This document shows positions 36,533 to 46,216 of a stretch of DNA of 64,000 nucleotides, one piece after another. Below the pieces are notes generated by a model that saw only the letters and a list, made by a program, of their open reading frames with translations, was not told where the DNA came from and searched no databases. The DNA comes from Saprospiraceae bacterium (GTDB lineage Bacteria > Bacteroidota > Bacteroidia > Chitinophagales > Saprospiraceae). The DNA lies in the NCBI GenBank assembly GCA_016718505.1, contig JADKDE010000001.1, forward strand, positions 372,001 to 436,000, read 5' to 3'. Numbering within the stretch: the stretch's first letter is position 1; every line of letters begins with the position of its first letter. The translations under genes and the position numbers were made by a program.

Positions 36533-37153
36533 AATACTTCATTTCTTTATATTTGATATTATTGTCAGTTTTCTTTATTTCTTGTGATAAAAAATCCAAG
36601 ACGGGCGACTGCTGTAAGAAAGATAATATTACCACAAAGACTACAACCAATGTTAAGTCAGATATTACATTATTTGACATAACCTCTCCGTGGACTACCC
36701 AAGATGGAAAAACGCTAAAACTATCTGATTTTAAATCAAAAGTGATTTTGATGGCCATGATTTTTACCAATTGTGAGGGAGCTTGCCCTAGGATTACTGC
36801 CGACTTACTAAGAATCGAACAATCCATACCCAAGGAAAAGCTGAAAGATGTTTCGTTTGTATTGGTGACTATGGATCCATGGCGAGACAATCCTCAGCAA
36901 TTGAAATCCTTCGCTAAAGAATATCAATTAGATCCAACCAGATCAATTCTTGCTTACTGGTTCCGAATCTGATATCTTGGAAATAAGCAACGTACTCAAT
37001 GTACGTATCAAGAAGGATGCAAATGGAAACTTTGATCATTCTAATATTATCCATGTTCTAAACCACAAGGGTAATATCGTTTATCAACAAATTGGTTTAA
37101 ATATTGAGCCCACCGAAAGTTTAAATGCTATAAATCAATTGCTTTCTGAATAA
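36529..37153 (+). CDS. SCO family copper-binding lipoprotein, frameshifted
   Basis: Thioredoxin-fold copper chaperone. Lipoprotein signal peptide ends at FISC (about residue 19). The copper motif CEGACPRI lies in MAMIFTNCEGACPRITADLL. After FAKEYQLDPTR the frame breaks near 36943-36949. It resumes with LLTGSESDILEISNVLN and the late His in HSNIIHVLNHKGNIV. One base removed would join the halves, about 207 aa in total. Position next to nirK and nirV suggests copper supply to NirK; SCO proteins otherwise serve cytochrome oxidase. Confidence 0.85.
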
Positions 37154-37185
37154 AAAAAAGGCTTCTATTCGAAGCCTCTTTATTT
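37152..37185 (+). terminator. Rho-independent terminator after the nitrite-reduction genes
   Basis: Stem AGGCTTC (37159-37165) / GAAGCCT (37171-37177) with a 5-base loop, A run before and CTTTATTTTATTT after. It ends the nirK-nirV-sco unit and may also serve the convergent small gene. Confidence 0.8.
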
Positions 37186-37206
37186 TATTTCCTTGTTACA
37201 ATCTGT

Positions 37207-37533
37207 CTATTTGTGATTGTGATTGTGACCATCGTGGTTTTCGTGTTTGATGTTTTGGCTAGCTCTATCTTGTTTATTGTCTAAAACTTTCCTTTCTTTT
37301 TTTGTCATTTGACCGTCGGCCTTCATCGCTCTCTCTGTTTTCCTGATATGTTTTTGTTGAGCCCTTAATTTCTTTGCTTCTGGCTTTGTTATTTCTCCAG
37401 ATCGAACTCCATCTTGAATTCTCTCTTTTTGATTTTCTTGTCTTGCGTCAACCTTGGGTGTGCCTGTTTGTGCGTTGGTTGTATATACCATACCTCCTAA
37501 AATAATACTTGCTAAAATTAATCTTGCTTTCAT
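37207..37533 (-). CDS. Secreted small charged protein with His-rich tail
   Basis: 108 aa with signal peptide MKARLILASIILGGMVYTTN. The mature part is highly charged and helical (RIQDGVRSGEITKPEAKKLR, ERAMKADGQMTKKERKVLDN). It ends in a His/Asn-rich stretch, HENHDGHNHNHK. I do not recognise a named family, but this helical pattern recurs in small exported proteins. The tail could bind copper or nickel, which fits the neighbouring copper genes, although it is on the other strand. Confidence 0.6.
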   Translation of the reverse strand: MKARLILASIILGGMVYTTNAQTGTPKVDARQENQKERIQDGVRSGEITKPEAKKLRAQQKHIRKTERAMKADGQMTKKERKVLDNKQDRASQNIKHENHDGHNHNHK

Positions 37534-37633
37534 TTTTCTAGTTTTTATGTTAAAAAATTTATTCTTTGACTTTACTGTTATACCTAGGTTTAACTGTATT
37601 ATTTTTTTAATATTTCCTTAACCTTTAAAGATT

Positions 37634-39616
37634 TTAGTACCTGTTCAGATTTATTATGGCGGTTTCAAGTCTAGCCTTGGCCATATAATTTGTTTCTAAT
37701 GGTTTGGTAAAGGGTATTGGTGTATCAAGGCCAGCTACCCGGGCCACTGGAGCATCAAGTACTTTAAAATAATTTTCTTGAATATGCGCAGATATCTCCG
37801 CTCCAATTCCTCCGAACATACTGTCTTCGTGCAAGATTAGAACTTTTCCCGTATTTTTCACAGTTTCTCCAATCGTTTCGAAATCCATCGGAACTAATGT
37901 TCTAAGATCCACAATATCTGCTGATATGTTTAGCTTTTCTACTACTTCTTCCGCCCATTCAACCCCTATTCCATAGGTTATAATGCTTAATTCCGATCCT
38001 TTTTTTGCATATCTCGCTTTCCCAAATGGTATGGTATAATATCCGTTGGGGACATTTCCAGATTTGCTTCTATATAAAAATTTATGCTCAAAAAATATTA
38101 TTGGATTTGGATCTTCAAATGCTGTCAATAGCAATCCCTTCGCATCATACGGATTTGAAGGATAAACAACTTTTAATCCTGGAGTGTGAATAAACCAAGC
38201 TTCATTCGTTTGACTATGAAATGGCCCTGCTGCAACGTTTCCACCGCATGGCATTCGAATCACCACATCGGCATTTTCACCCCAACGATAGTGCAACTTT
38301 GCTAAGTTATTTACGATTTGATTGAACCCACAAGTTACAAAGTCCGCAAATTGCATTTCAACCATGGACTTAAATCCTTTTAGACTTAATCCAAGAGCCG
38401 TGCCTATAATTGCACTTTCGCATAGCGGCGTATTTCTTACTCTAGCCTTGCCATATTTTTCAACCAAACCTTCTGTTATCTTAAAGACTCCCCCATATTC
38501 AGCTATATCCTGACCCATTAGTATTAGGTTAGGGTGTTTTTCCATGGCTTGATTCATTCCTTGAGCGATGGCATCGATCATCCTTATTTCCGAATTCGGT
38601 TCTGATATTTCTTCTTTTCGAATCTCTTCGTATTTGAATGGGGCAAACACATCCTCAAGTTCTTTTTGAGTATCTGCAATGACTTCTTGTTCGTCATATA
38701 TCGCATCGACTCCTTGCTCTATCGCAATTTTTGCCTCACTTTTTATTTTTTGAACATCCTGTTCGGATAAAATATGATTTTCCAAAAGGAATCTTTCATA
38801 ATTTAATATGGGATCTTTTAGTGACCATTGTTCCAAGAGTTCCTTTGGTACATATTTGATTCCAGACGCTTCTTCGTGTCCTCTCATCCTAAATGTCATA
38901 CACTCTAACAAAACTGGTTCAGGGTTTTCACGCATAGCGGCAGCGATTTGACTAACTGTTTGATATACTTCTACGATATTGTTGCCATCAATGGTTACCG
39001 ATTTCATGCCATATCCTAGTCCCCGATCTGAAAGTTGTCTGCAAGCATATTGTTCTGTTGTTCTAGTGCTGAGGCCATAACCATTATTTTCTATAATAAA
39101 CAAAACTGGCAATTTCCATACAGCGGCGACATTGAGCGCTTCGTGAAATTCACCTTGGCTAGTACCCCCTTCTCCAGTAAATGCCACAGCTATTTTTTTT
39201 TCACCTAATAGTTTATGAGCCAAACCAACTCCATCTGCCAAAGAAAGTTGGGGCCCTAGATGGGATATCATTCCTATAATGTGATATTCCGGTGTGCCAA
39301 AGTGGAAACTCCTATCCCTACCTTTGGTAAATCCTTGCATTTTGCCTTGCCACTGACTGAACAATCTAGCAAAGGGGACATTTCTTGTGGTAAACACGCC
39401 TAAATTTCTATGCAGAGTGAAAATGAATTCATCTAACTCTAAAGCTGCTGTTACACCCACACTAATGGCTTCTTGGCCGATACCAGAAAACCATTTGCTT
39501 ATTTTTCCTTGTCTCAGCAAGAGAAACATTTTATCTTCTATGACTCTTGGAAGTATTAATTTTTTATATAAATCAATTAATGTATCGTTAGATAAATTCT
39601 TTGTATTGAATGTCAT
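37634..39616 (-). CDS. 2-oxoacid (branched-chain type) dehydrogenase E1, fused alpha and beta subunits
   Basis: Thiamine-diphosphate-dependent E1 that decarboxylates branched-chain 2-oxoacids. 660 aa. The alpha part (1-about 320) has the ThDP motif FTGEGGTSQGEFHEALNVAA with IIENNGYGLSTRTTEQ and RGHEEASGIKY. The beta part (about 340-660) has RMIDAIAQGMNQAMEKHP, GQDIAEYGGVFKITEGL and RNTPLCESAIIGTALGLSL. In most bacteria these are two genes; the fusion is common in Bacteroidota. E2 and E3 are not in the window. It starts 6 bases after the restored PBP1A stop. Confidence 0.9.
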   Translation of the reverse strand: MTFNTKNLSNDTLIDLYKKLILPRVIEDKMFLLLRQGKISKWFSGIGQEAISVGVTAALELDEFIFTLHRNLGVFTTRNVPFARLFSQWQGKMQGFTKGRDRSFHFGTPEYHIIGMISHLGPQLSLADGVGLAHKLLGEKKIAVAFTGEGGTSQGEFHEALNVAAVWKLPVLFIIENNGYGLSTRTTEQYACRQLSDRGLGYGMKSVTIDGNNIVEVYQTVSQIAAAMRENPEPVLLECMTFRMRGHEEASGIKYVPKELLEQWSLKDPILNYERFLLENHILSEQDVQKIKSEAKIAIEQGVDAIYDEQEVIADTQKELEDVFAPFKYEEIRKEEISEPNSEIRMIDAIAQGMNQAMEKHPNLILMGQDIAEYGGVFKITEGLVEKYGKARVRNTPLCESAIIGTALGLSLKGFKSMVEMQFADFVTCGFNQIVNNLAKLHYRWGENADVVIRMPCGGNVAAGPFHSQTNEAWFIHTPGLKVVYPSNPYDAKGLLLTAFEDPNPIIFFEHKFLYRSKSGNVPNGYYTIPFGKARYAKKGSELSIITYGIGVEWAEEVVEKLNISADIVDLRTLVPMDFETIGETVKNTGKVLILHEDSMFGGIGAEISAHIQENYFKVLDAPVARVAGLDTPIPFTKPLETNYMAKARLETAIINLNRY

Positions 39617-39622
39617 ATTCGT

Positions 39623-42002
39623 TTAGTTTAATCGCCGTTGAAGACTATCTTTAAGCTTTTGTACCCGCATTTCATCTAAAATTGGATTAGAAAAAACACG
39701 CATCGTATCGGTAGAAAAACCTAAACTATCGGGCACATCTTGATTATTGTAATAATAATTAGAAAAATGCAATCAAAATTATTTTTAAGGAATCAGAGGG
39801 TTCTGCAAATTTATCGTCTTTAATTTTTGTTGCAATTTTAGTTATCAATTTTATTTTATGATTAAATTTTGCCCATATTGGCAAAGCAGCGTTTGCTCCC
39901 TGACCGAGATTACCATACTTGAATTTGATCACAGGGGATTCTGCACCTACCCACACTCCAGTCAAAAAACTAGGTGTAAATCCTATAAACCAACCATCAG
40001 CATTTTCCTGAGAAGTACCTGTTTTACCTGCTATTTCTCCTTCGAGTCGATAAACTGACCGAATGGCTGATCCAGTACCGTTGTTCACCACTTTTTCCAA
40101 CATTTTTATCAATAAATCAGCTATGTCTTCTAGTAAAACCTGTTTGGGCATTTTCTTTTCAATTTCATAATCAAAAAGTACTTTCCCATTTTTGTCTTCG
40201 ATTCGTTTTATACTTTGTATTTCAAAGCTTTTGCCCCTATTGGCTATCGTGCCATAAACTCTGCAAAGATCCAATAAATTTCCATCAACAGATCCTAGTG
40301 ATAAGGAAGGAACAGCCAAAATCTTTTGGTGAATACCCATTTCATTGGCCAATGTCGCTATTTCCGACAATCCAGCCTCCATTCCTATCGCTGCTGTAAT
40401 GACATTGATAGACTTGGCAAGCGTCTGAGGCATGTTATTTGATCCTCCTTGTTTATGATCAACGTTTTCTGGTCTCCAATTATCCCATTCGGGATATGTT
40501 TTGACAATATTGGGATAATATTTGCATGGATCCATTCCTATACGAAGGGCTTGAGCAAATACTATCGGTTTGAAAGTAGATCCTACCTGCCTAACGGCTT
40601 TGACATGATCAAATTTATTAGAATTGTAATCGTAGCCACCAACCCATGCTTTAACAAGGCCTGTTTTGTTATCTACACACAAAAGACCACTACGCAACAT
40701 TTTGCAATAATGTTTCAAAGAATCCAATGGGGAAATAAAAGCATCGACAATTGAGTCTTTTTTTACATCATACAATTTGATGTTTGATTTAGTATTAAAT
40801 GATTGGAGTATTGATTCGTCTGATGCTCCACCAGCTTTCATTTTTTGAAAACGCTCAGTTTTTTGCATCTGTTCCATCAGATAGTTTTCATCTGGCCAAG
40901 GATCTTTTCCTGCCCAAACTCTGTCAAATTCCGTCTGCAAATAAGACAAATGTTCCTTGACTGTCTTTTCAGCATCCAGTTGCATTTTTTGATCGATACT
41001 CGTATATATTTTTAGCCCATCAGTAAATATATTATAGCTTGAGCCATCGCTTTTTTTGACATTTTTAAGGACTTCGTCCATTTCTAATTTAAGATGTTCT
41101 CTAAAATATTGTGCAATGCCAAGAGACGACGGATCGATGGTATGATTGACCAATAATGGTTCTTTAATTGTGCGCTGATATGTTGAGTCGGTAATAAATC
41201 CATTCGACAACATTCTTTTTAGAACAATATTTCTTCTTTCTGTGGCTCTTTGTGTATTTTTAAGTGGATTGTACGCTGTGGTCGCTTTCAGCATACCTAT
41301 CAAAGTGGCAGATTCGCCAATTGTTAATTCTTTTGGGGTAGCCGAAAATATCTTTCTAGATGCAACTCTGATTCCATAGGCGTCTCCCCCGAATGAAACA
41401 GTATTGAGATAAAGTGTTAAAATTTCTTCTTTCGAAAAAACATCTTCCAGTTTTCTGGCTATGACTATTTCCCTCATTTTATTGATTGGCATAGAAAATA
41501 TCCAATAGTTTTGTCTATCGTATAAATTTTTGGCCAATTGCTGACTGATTGTTGATCCTCCTCCTGACCCTTTTTCTTGTGATAAAATGGTTTTAAATAA
41601 AACCCTACCCCAACTTTCAATATCCACACCATTATGTGAATAAAACCTTTCATCTTCTGTTGAAATTAAAGCTTGTATAACCGACGGTGCGATATCATCG
41701 AAAGATGCATTGGTTCTATTTTCGATATAGTATTTTCCAAACAATTTACCTTCTTCGTCATATACTTCTGATGCCAAGGGATTATTTATTGCCCGCAATT
41801 CATTGTTGCTGGGTATATGTCCAAATACACCAATTCTAACGAAAAAATAAAAGAGAAATAAAAAAAGAAAAATTGAAAATATTGCCCAAAGAATTCCTCT
41901 TGCCCAAGTGGGCATAGGACGTATTCTTGAGTCATAAAAAGTAAGAATTTTGGTTTTTATTAACCCGTAATAGTGTTTAATTTTATTCATAATAGACTGC
42001 AA
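39623..42002 (-). CDS. mrcA: Penicillin-binding protein 1A, C-terminal tail frameshifted
   Basis: Bifunctional peptidoglycan synthase. It has a short cytoplasmic part and one membrane helix (about 35-57). A GT51 glycosyltransferase domain follows (catalytic Glu in ALISTEDERFYSHNGVD; GGGSTISQQLAKNLY). The transpeptidase has SxxK in GSTFKPIVFAQ, SxN in KSINVITAA and KTGTSQENADGWFIGF. The apparent stop at 39759 comes after a T5 run (39763-39767 on the plus strand). Removing one base continues the frame through a tail with NYYYNNQDVPDSLGFST to a TAA at 39623, 6 bases before the E1 gene. Confidence 0.92.
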
Positions 42003-42059
42003 AATTGCTAAAATATGCGTTAATTTTGATCAGTTTGATAAAATAAATCATTTTGGCAC

Positions 42060-43262
42060 TTATTTGTACACTGGCAGTATGATAGATATTGTAGTTCCTA
42101 TATTAAGCTGGGATTTCTTTACGAAAATTTTTCCTTTGTGATAATTTTCTATGATCCTCTTTGCCAAAGAAAGACCTAAGCCCCAACCTCTCTTTTTTGT
42201 AGTAAATCCTGGTGAAAATATGAGTTTTTGATTCTGTGGCAAAATCCCTTTGCCCGTATCTGTTATATCAATGTGAACATCCTGCTCTTTCAATAATATT
42301 TGAACAACAATTTGACCCTTATTGCCCATGGCATCTAACGCATTCCTGATAATATTCTCAATGACCCAATCGAATAGATGTCCATTTAATTTAACATAAA
42401 TATCTTGTTCATTATTATCTACGACCTCAAACTGGATATTTTTCGAAGCTCTAATCCTCATATATTCCACCGCCTGCACCAACTGCTGGTGTATATTTAC
42501 TTTTGACAATTCTGGTGCAGACCCAATTTTTGAAAAGCGATCTGCAATTAATTCTAACCGCATTACGTCATTATTCAGCTCTCCTATTATTTCGTGTTGG
42601 TCTTTGTCCATGTTTTGCATTTTTAACAATTCTATCCAAGCTACTATGGCTGAGATGGGTGTGCCGAGTTGATGTGCTGTTTCTTTTGCCATGCCCACCC
42701 ACACTTGATTTTGCTCAGCCTTTCTTACCCCACTGAATCCAATATATCCAAGTAATACAAAAGCTAGTATTAAGAAAAATTGTATGATTGGAAAATAAGT
42801 TAAAAGTCGCAGTATTTTGCTGTGTTTATAATATAATAATTGGGTGTAAAATTCGGTCTGTATAACAATAGGTGAGATTTTAGATCTTTTTATATCATGT
42901 AATTCTTCTTTCAAATACACGATACTAGTATCCTTGTCTTTTCCAAAATTTGCACCTTCTACAATGATTTCTTTATTTTCATCCTGCTGCACTAATATGG
43001 TAGGGATATCTTTATTGCTTCCAACTATTTCTAACTGAACAGTCATATCTGTCTCACTATCTGCCGTATTTTTACTGATGGATTCGTAAGCTTTAGCCCA
43101 AAGCAACATTTTGTTTTTTTCTCCTTCTGTTAGTTTTTGGGCAAGATAGTTGGTATAAAACAATGAAAATGCAAGTACCAAGGCGCCTGCTGCGCCGAGA
43201 TAAAGTTTCCATTTAGATTTTTTCTCGTAATATGGTATCATGTTATTATAACATTCCTTCAA
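42060..43262 (-). CDS. Sensor histidine kinase (orphan)
   Basis: Membrane kinase of a two-component system. 400 aa; the start at 43262 could instead be the ATG at 43241 (MIPYYEKKSK). Two membrane helices (about 20-38 and 155-178) flank a periplasmic sensor of about 115 residues. The phosphoacceptor His is in MAKETAHQLGTPISAIVAWI. The ATPase domain has the N box VIENIIRNALDAMGNKG, G1 DITDTGKGI and G2 RGWGLGLSLAKRII. No response regulator gene is next to it, so the partner is unknown. Confidence 0.9.
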   Translation of the reverse strand: MKECYNNMIPYYEKKSKWKLYLGAAGALVLAFSLFYTNYLAQKLTEGEKNKMLLWAKAYESISKNTADSETDMTVQLEIVGSNKDIPTILVQQDENKEIIVEGANFGKDKDTSIVYLKEELHDIKRSKISPIVIQTEFYTQLLYYKHSKILRLLTYFPIIQFFLILAFVLLGYIGFSGVRKAEQNQVWVGMAKETAHQLGTPISAIVAWIELLKMQNMDKDQHEIIGELNNDVMRLELIADRFSKIGSAPELSKVNIHQQLVQAVEYMRIRASKNIQFEVVDNNEQDIYVKLNGHLFDWVIENIIRNALDAMGNKGQIVVQILLKEQDVHIDITDTGKGILPQNQKLIFSPGFTTKKRGWGLGLSLAKRIIENYHKGKIFVKKSQLNIGTTISIILPVYK

Positions 43263-43329
43263 CGAAATTACTGATATTATGTTATAAAAATATTATGGTT
43301 ATTACTGGGTTTATTTATTTTAATATATA

Positions 43330-43794
43330 ATGCTAAAATTAAAATTGGTATTCGAACTTTTAAGTTGGGTTATATGTGCGCTTTTGGTTTTGATTTGTTT
43401 GATTCCAATTTATCAAAATGTACCTGATTATCCTTTTTATTATTTGACTACCTTGTTTATTGTCTGTTTTTGGACACTCGGTAGGTATATTTTCTTTACC
43501 AAATTTGCTTGGTTTTCCCACTTACAGTACGTTAAAACGGGTCTTATCTTTATTAGTATTCCTTTAATTTTCCACTTAATTTCTCAACTGAATTACTTTC
43601 AGACCTTTATGGACGAAAAAGGTATAAATTCATTTTTGGGACATTTTACAAATATGGAAAAACTTGACTTTTATAACTTTTATATTCGAAATATCAATAT
43701 TTTCTTTGGTGTAGGTAGCATAATTACAGCTTTAATTTTTCCATTTCGACTTTTAAAATCTATTTGGACACTTAGAAATATGAATCAAGCTTAG
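43330..43794 (+). CDS. Hypothetical four-helix membrane protein
   Basis: 154 aa with four hydrophobic segments (about 8-28, 36-58, 66-88, 122-142) and few charges between them. I recognise no family. It is divergent from the histidine kinase and its last 4 bases overlap the convergent MazG-like gene. Codon use looks like that of the neighbours, which supports a real gene. Confidence 0.6.
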   Translation: MLKLKLVFELLSWVICALLVLICLIPIYQNVPDYPFYYLTTLFIVCFWTLGRYIFFTKFAWFSHLQYVKTGLIFISIPLIFHLISQLNYFQTFMDEKGINSFLGHFTNMEKLDFYNFYIRNINIFFGVGSIITALIFPFRLLKSIWTLRNMNQA

Positions 43795-44135
43795 GGTTTT
43801 AATTTTACATTGTTTTTGTGTCGCTCTGCATCTCTGTTCGTTTTTTTATTAAAATTTCTTTGGATAATTTTCTCTAAATCCATCCCCATTTGATTTGCCA
43901 AACATACCGTTACGAATAATATATCTGCCAACTCGTCTTCTAGCTGCATCTTTATTTCATTTTCATTTTCAGAAGATTTAAATGATTGCTCTCCATATTG
44001 CCTCGCAATCAATCTAGCAAACTCACCAACTTCTTCTACTAATAAAAGAGTATTGGTTTTTTCTTCAAAATACCTGACTCCGTGGGTTTTTATCCAGTCA
44101 TCCACTTTTTGTTGATATTCATTTAATTTCATCAT
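43791..44135 (-). CDS. MazG-like nucleotide pyrophosphohydrolase
   Basis: 114 aa, single all-alpha MazG-type domain. Metal-binding acidic motif: LLVEEVGEFARLIARQYGE and LEDELADILFVTVCLANQM match the EExxE and ExxD pairs. These enzymes hydrolyse NTPs or dNTPs to remove non-canonical nucleotides. The start (ATG at 44135) overlaps the stop of dtd by 4 bases, so the two are translationally coupled. Confidence 0.88.
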   Translation of the reverse strand: MMKLNEYQQKVDDWIKTHGVRYFEEKTNTLLLVEEVGEFARLIARQYGEQSFKSSENENEIKMQLEDELADILFVTVCLANQMGMDLEKIIQRNFNKKTNRDAERHKNNVKLKP

Positions 44136-44584
44136 TCTTTGTTTTTTGTGTCAATAAATATAGTGACGGGTCCATCATTGACCAATTGGACTTTCATGTC
44201 AGCACCAAATATTCCTGCAGCCGTTTTGGTTATTTCTTTTTCTCTAAGTTTTGCAAGAAACAACTCATATAGAGGTTTTGCAATACTTGGATTCGCTGCC
44301 TTTATATAGGATGGTCTATTTCCTTTTTTGGTAGATGCGTGCAATGTAAATTGACTTATCACCAGGATTTCGCCTTTGATATCCAAAACACTTAAATTCA
44401 TTATTCCTTCTGAATCATTAAATATTCTCAATTGCACAATTTTATTAATCAACCAATCAATATCTTCTTCTGTATCTAACGACTCAATACCCAGTAAAAT
44501 CAACAATCCCTTATTAATCGAGCCGACTATTTTGCCCTCAACTTCTACCTGCGAATTATTTACTCTTTGTATCAGTGCTCTCAT
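44132..44584 (-). CDS. dtd: D-aminoacyl-tRNA deacylase
   Basis: Removes D-amino acids (and glycine from tRNA-Ala) from mischarged tRNA. 150 aa, typical length. The N-terminus MRALIQRVNNSQVEV, the block GILGxE-like LLILLGIESLDTEEDIDWL, the active-site ISQFTLHASTKKGNRPSYIK (Ser-Gln-Phe-Thr-Leu) and the C-terminal Gly-Pro-Val-Thr (NDGPVTIFIDT) are all present. Upstream is the gene-free origin-like region. Confidence 0.95.
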   Translation of the reverse strand: MRALIQRVNNSQVEVEGKIVGSINKGLLILLGIESLDTEEDIDWLINKIVQLRIFNDSEGIMNLSVLDIKGEILVISQFTLHASTKKGNRPSYIKAANPSIAKPLYELFLAKLREKEITKTAAGIFGADMKVQLVNDGPVTIFIDTKNKE

Positions 44585-44650
44585 TATTTATAAACATTAA
44601 ACTTATAATATATATGTATCGTTCAGATTTCTAGGTGTAAAATATTTAAT

Positions 44651-44659
44651 TTATCCACA
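44651..44659 (+). promoter_or_regulatory. DnaA box (perfect consensus)
   Basis: TTATCCACA, identical to the consensus 9-mer bound by DnaA, in the gene-free region between dtd and ctaA. Confidence 0.65.
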
Positions 44660-45045
44660 TACGGTTTAGAAATAATTGTTAGTAACTGTGTTTAATACTA
44701 ACATTATTATTTATCCCCTCCACTTATCTTATTTTTGTTAAAAATACTACCATTTGCATTGTGTAGTTATACATTGTTTCCACATTTGCAAAATTTTTAG
44801 TTTTACACATTTATTTGTTGGTAAAGACTACACCTGTGGATTATTTATTCGTAACGCTCATTATACCTTGATTATATTCAATAATTTTCATTATAATTTG
44901 TTGACAGAGTGTTGGTAAAATTATTGATAAAATTTTTATTAACATCTCCACAGCGCTAATAATAAGTATTTCTTTTATTTATTTAAATGAATATATTATT
45001 ATTAATGAAGACTTTACTCATTTTAGTTTTGATTTTATTTTCCTC

Positions 45046-45053
45046 TATCTTTG
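45046..45053 (+). promoter_or_regulatory. -7 promoter element for ctaA
   Basis: TATCTTTG fits the TAnnTTTG consensus and is 25 bases before the ATG of ctaA. No well-spaced -33 TTG was found. Confidence 0.5.
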
Positions 45054-45078
45054 CACAGGATTTAAAATTTGACATTGA

Positions 45079-46155
45079 ATGATAAAAACGATTGAAAATA
45101 AATTGTTTGTGCCGGTTAATAAACTCTTGATAAGTTGGTTGTGGTTGGGAATTTTTATGGTTCTTGTCCAAATCATGTTAGGGGGAATAACGAGGTTAAC
45201 TGGTAGTGGGTTGAGTATCACTCGATGGGATATCGTTACGGGGACTTTGCCCCCACTAAACGAAGCCCAGTGGGAGGAAGCTTTTAATTTATATAAAGAA
45301 TCTCCTCAATATCAGAAGATAAATCAGGATTTTGTACTTTCAGATTTTAAGTTCATTTTCTTTTGGGAGTATATACATCGATTGTGGGCTAGGACACTAG
45401 GTTTTGTTTTTCTTATCCCACTTATATATTTTGCAGTAAAAGGATTTTTAGATAAATTTTTGATCAAAAGATTGTTGTTAATTTTTTTATTGGGAATTTT
45501 AGCTGCTGTTTTTGGTTGGGTAATGGTGAAGAGTGGATTGCAGGATCGCCCCTGGGTAAGTGCCTATAAGTTGTGCATTCACCTGGGTTCAGCTTGTCTG
45601 GTTATATTGGTGATGTGGGATACACTACTTTGTATTAAAGTAAGAAATTTGTCTATAGTTTCTAACCATTTGGTTCGATATATAAATACTTTTTTTGTAT
45701 TGGTTTTTATACAAATTCTTTTGGGTGCTATCATGGCAGGTACAAAAGCTGCATTGTTTTATCCTACGTGGCCTGATATGCACGGGGAGTATTTACCTGA
45801 GTATTTATTCAATCTTAGAAACTGGTCCGTTTATAATTTTTTGCATTATGATAATAATCCCCTAGTCGTTGTTCTGATTCAGTTTCTACACAGAGGTTTG
45901 GCTTATGTAATATTTATTTATTTTGGTTTAATATTTTATAGATATCTACCTATAGTTAAATCAAATACTATTCTTAGATCTACTTTTTATATTTTAGCTT
46001 TATTATTATGTTTGCAAGTAGGTTTAGGAGTTCTTACTCTACTATTGAGCTTGGGTAGTATTCCTGTTTTTTTTGGTTCGCTGCATCAGATTGTTGGAGT
46101 TTTATTTTTGTTGGCAGTATATTTCTTAAAATATATAATTGTCAGTAAAGAATAG
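45079..46155 (+). CDS. ctaA: Heme A synthase
   Basis: Oxidises heme O to heme A for cytochrome aa3-type oxidases. 358 aa, about eight membrane helices, of the longer COX15/type 2 form. Key stretches are MLGGITRLTGSGLSITRWD, TGTLPPLNEAQWEEAFNLYK and FKFIFFWEYIHRLWARTLGF with a heme-ligand His. The second-half His ligands are in VVLIQFLHRGLAYV and FFGSLHQIVGVLF. It indicates aerobic respiration with an A-type heme oxidase. Confidence 0.93.
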   Translation: MIKTIENKLFVPVNKLLISWLWLGIFMVLVQIMLGGITRLTGSGLSITRWDIVTGTLPPLNEAQWEEAFNLYKESPQYQKINQDFVLSDFKFIFFWEYIHRLWARTLGFVFLIPLIYFAVKGFLDKFLIKRLLLIFLLGILAAVFGWVMVKSGLQDRPWVSAYKLCIHLGSACLVILVMWDTLLCIKVRNLSIVSNHLVRYINTFFVLVFIQILLGAIMAGTKAALFYPTWPDMHGEYLPEYLFNLRNWSVYNFLHYDNNPLVVVLIQFLHRGLAYVIFIYFGLIFYRYLPIVKSNTILRSTFYILALLLCLQVGLGVLTLLLSLGSIPVFFGSLHQIVGVLFLLAVYFLKYIIVSKE

Positions 46156-46216
46156 ATATACTCAAAAAGTTTTGGATGAATGTTAAAATTAATTATCTTA
46201 GCGAATAATATAATAA

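Larger units (their letters stand above)
44585..45078. other. Gene-free AT-rich region with DnaA boxes: candidate oriC
   Basis: 494 bases with no convincing gene. A perfect DnaA box TTATCCACA is at 44651-44659. A reverse box with one mismatch, TGTGGATTA, is at 44835-44843. Looser matches (two mismatches each) are TTATCCCCT (44711-44719), GTTTCCACA (44776-44784) and ATCTCCACA (44944-44952). Very AT-rich stretches at about 44,880-45,000 could be the unwinding element. Two parS-like sites lie about 2 kb away. Origin identity is inferred; no dnaA gene is nearby. Confidence 0.5.

Noticed and set aside
44983..45171. Small minus-strand ORF at the edge of the candidate origin
   Set aside because: It overlaps the start of ctaA on the other strand, is low-complexity (Lys, Asn, Ile) and has no family features.
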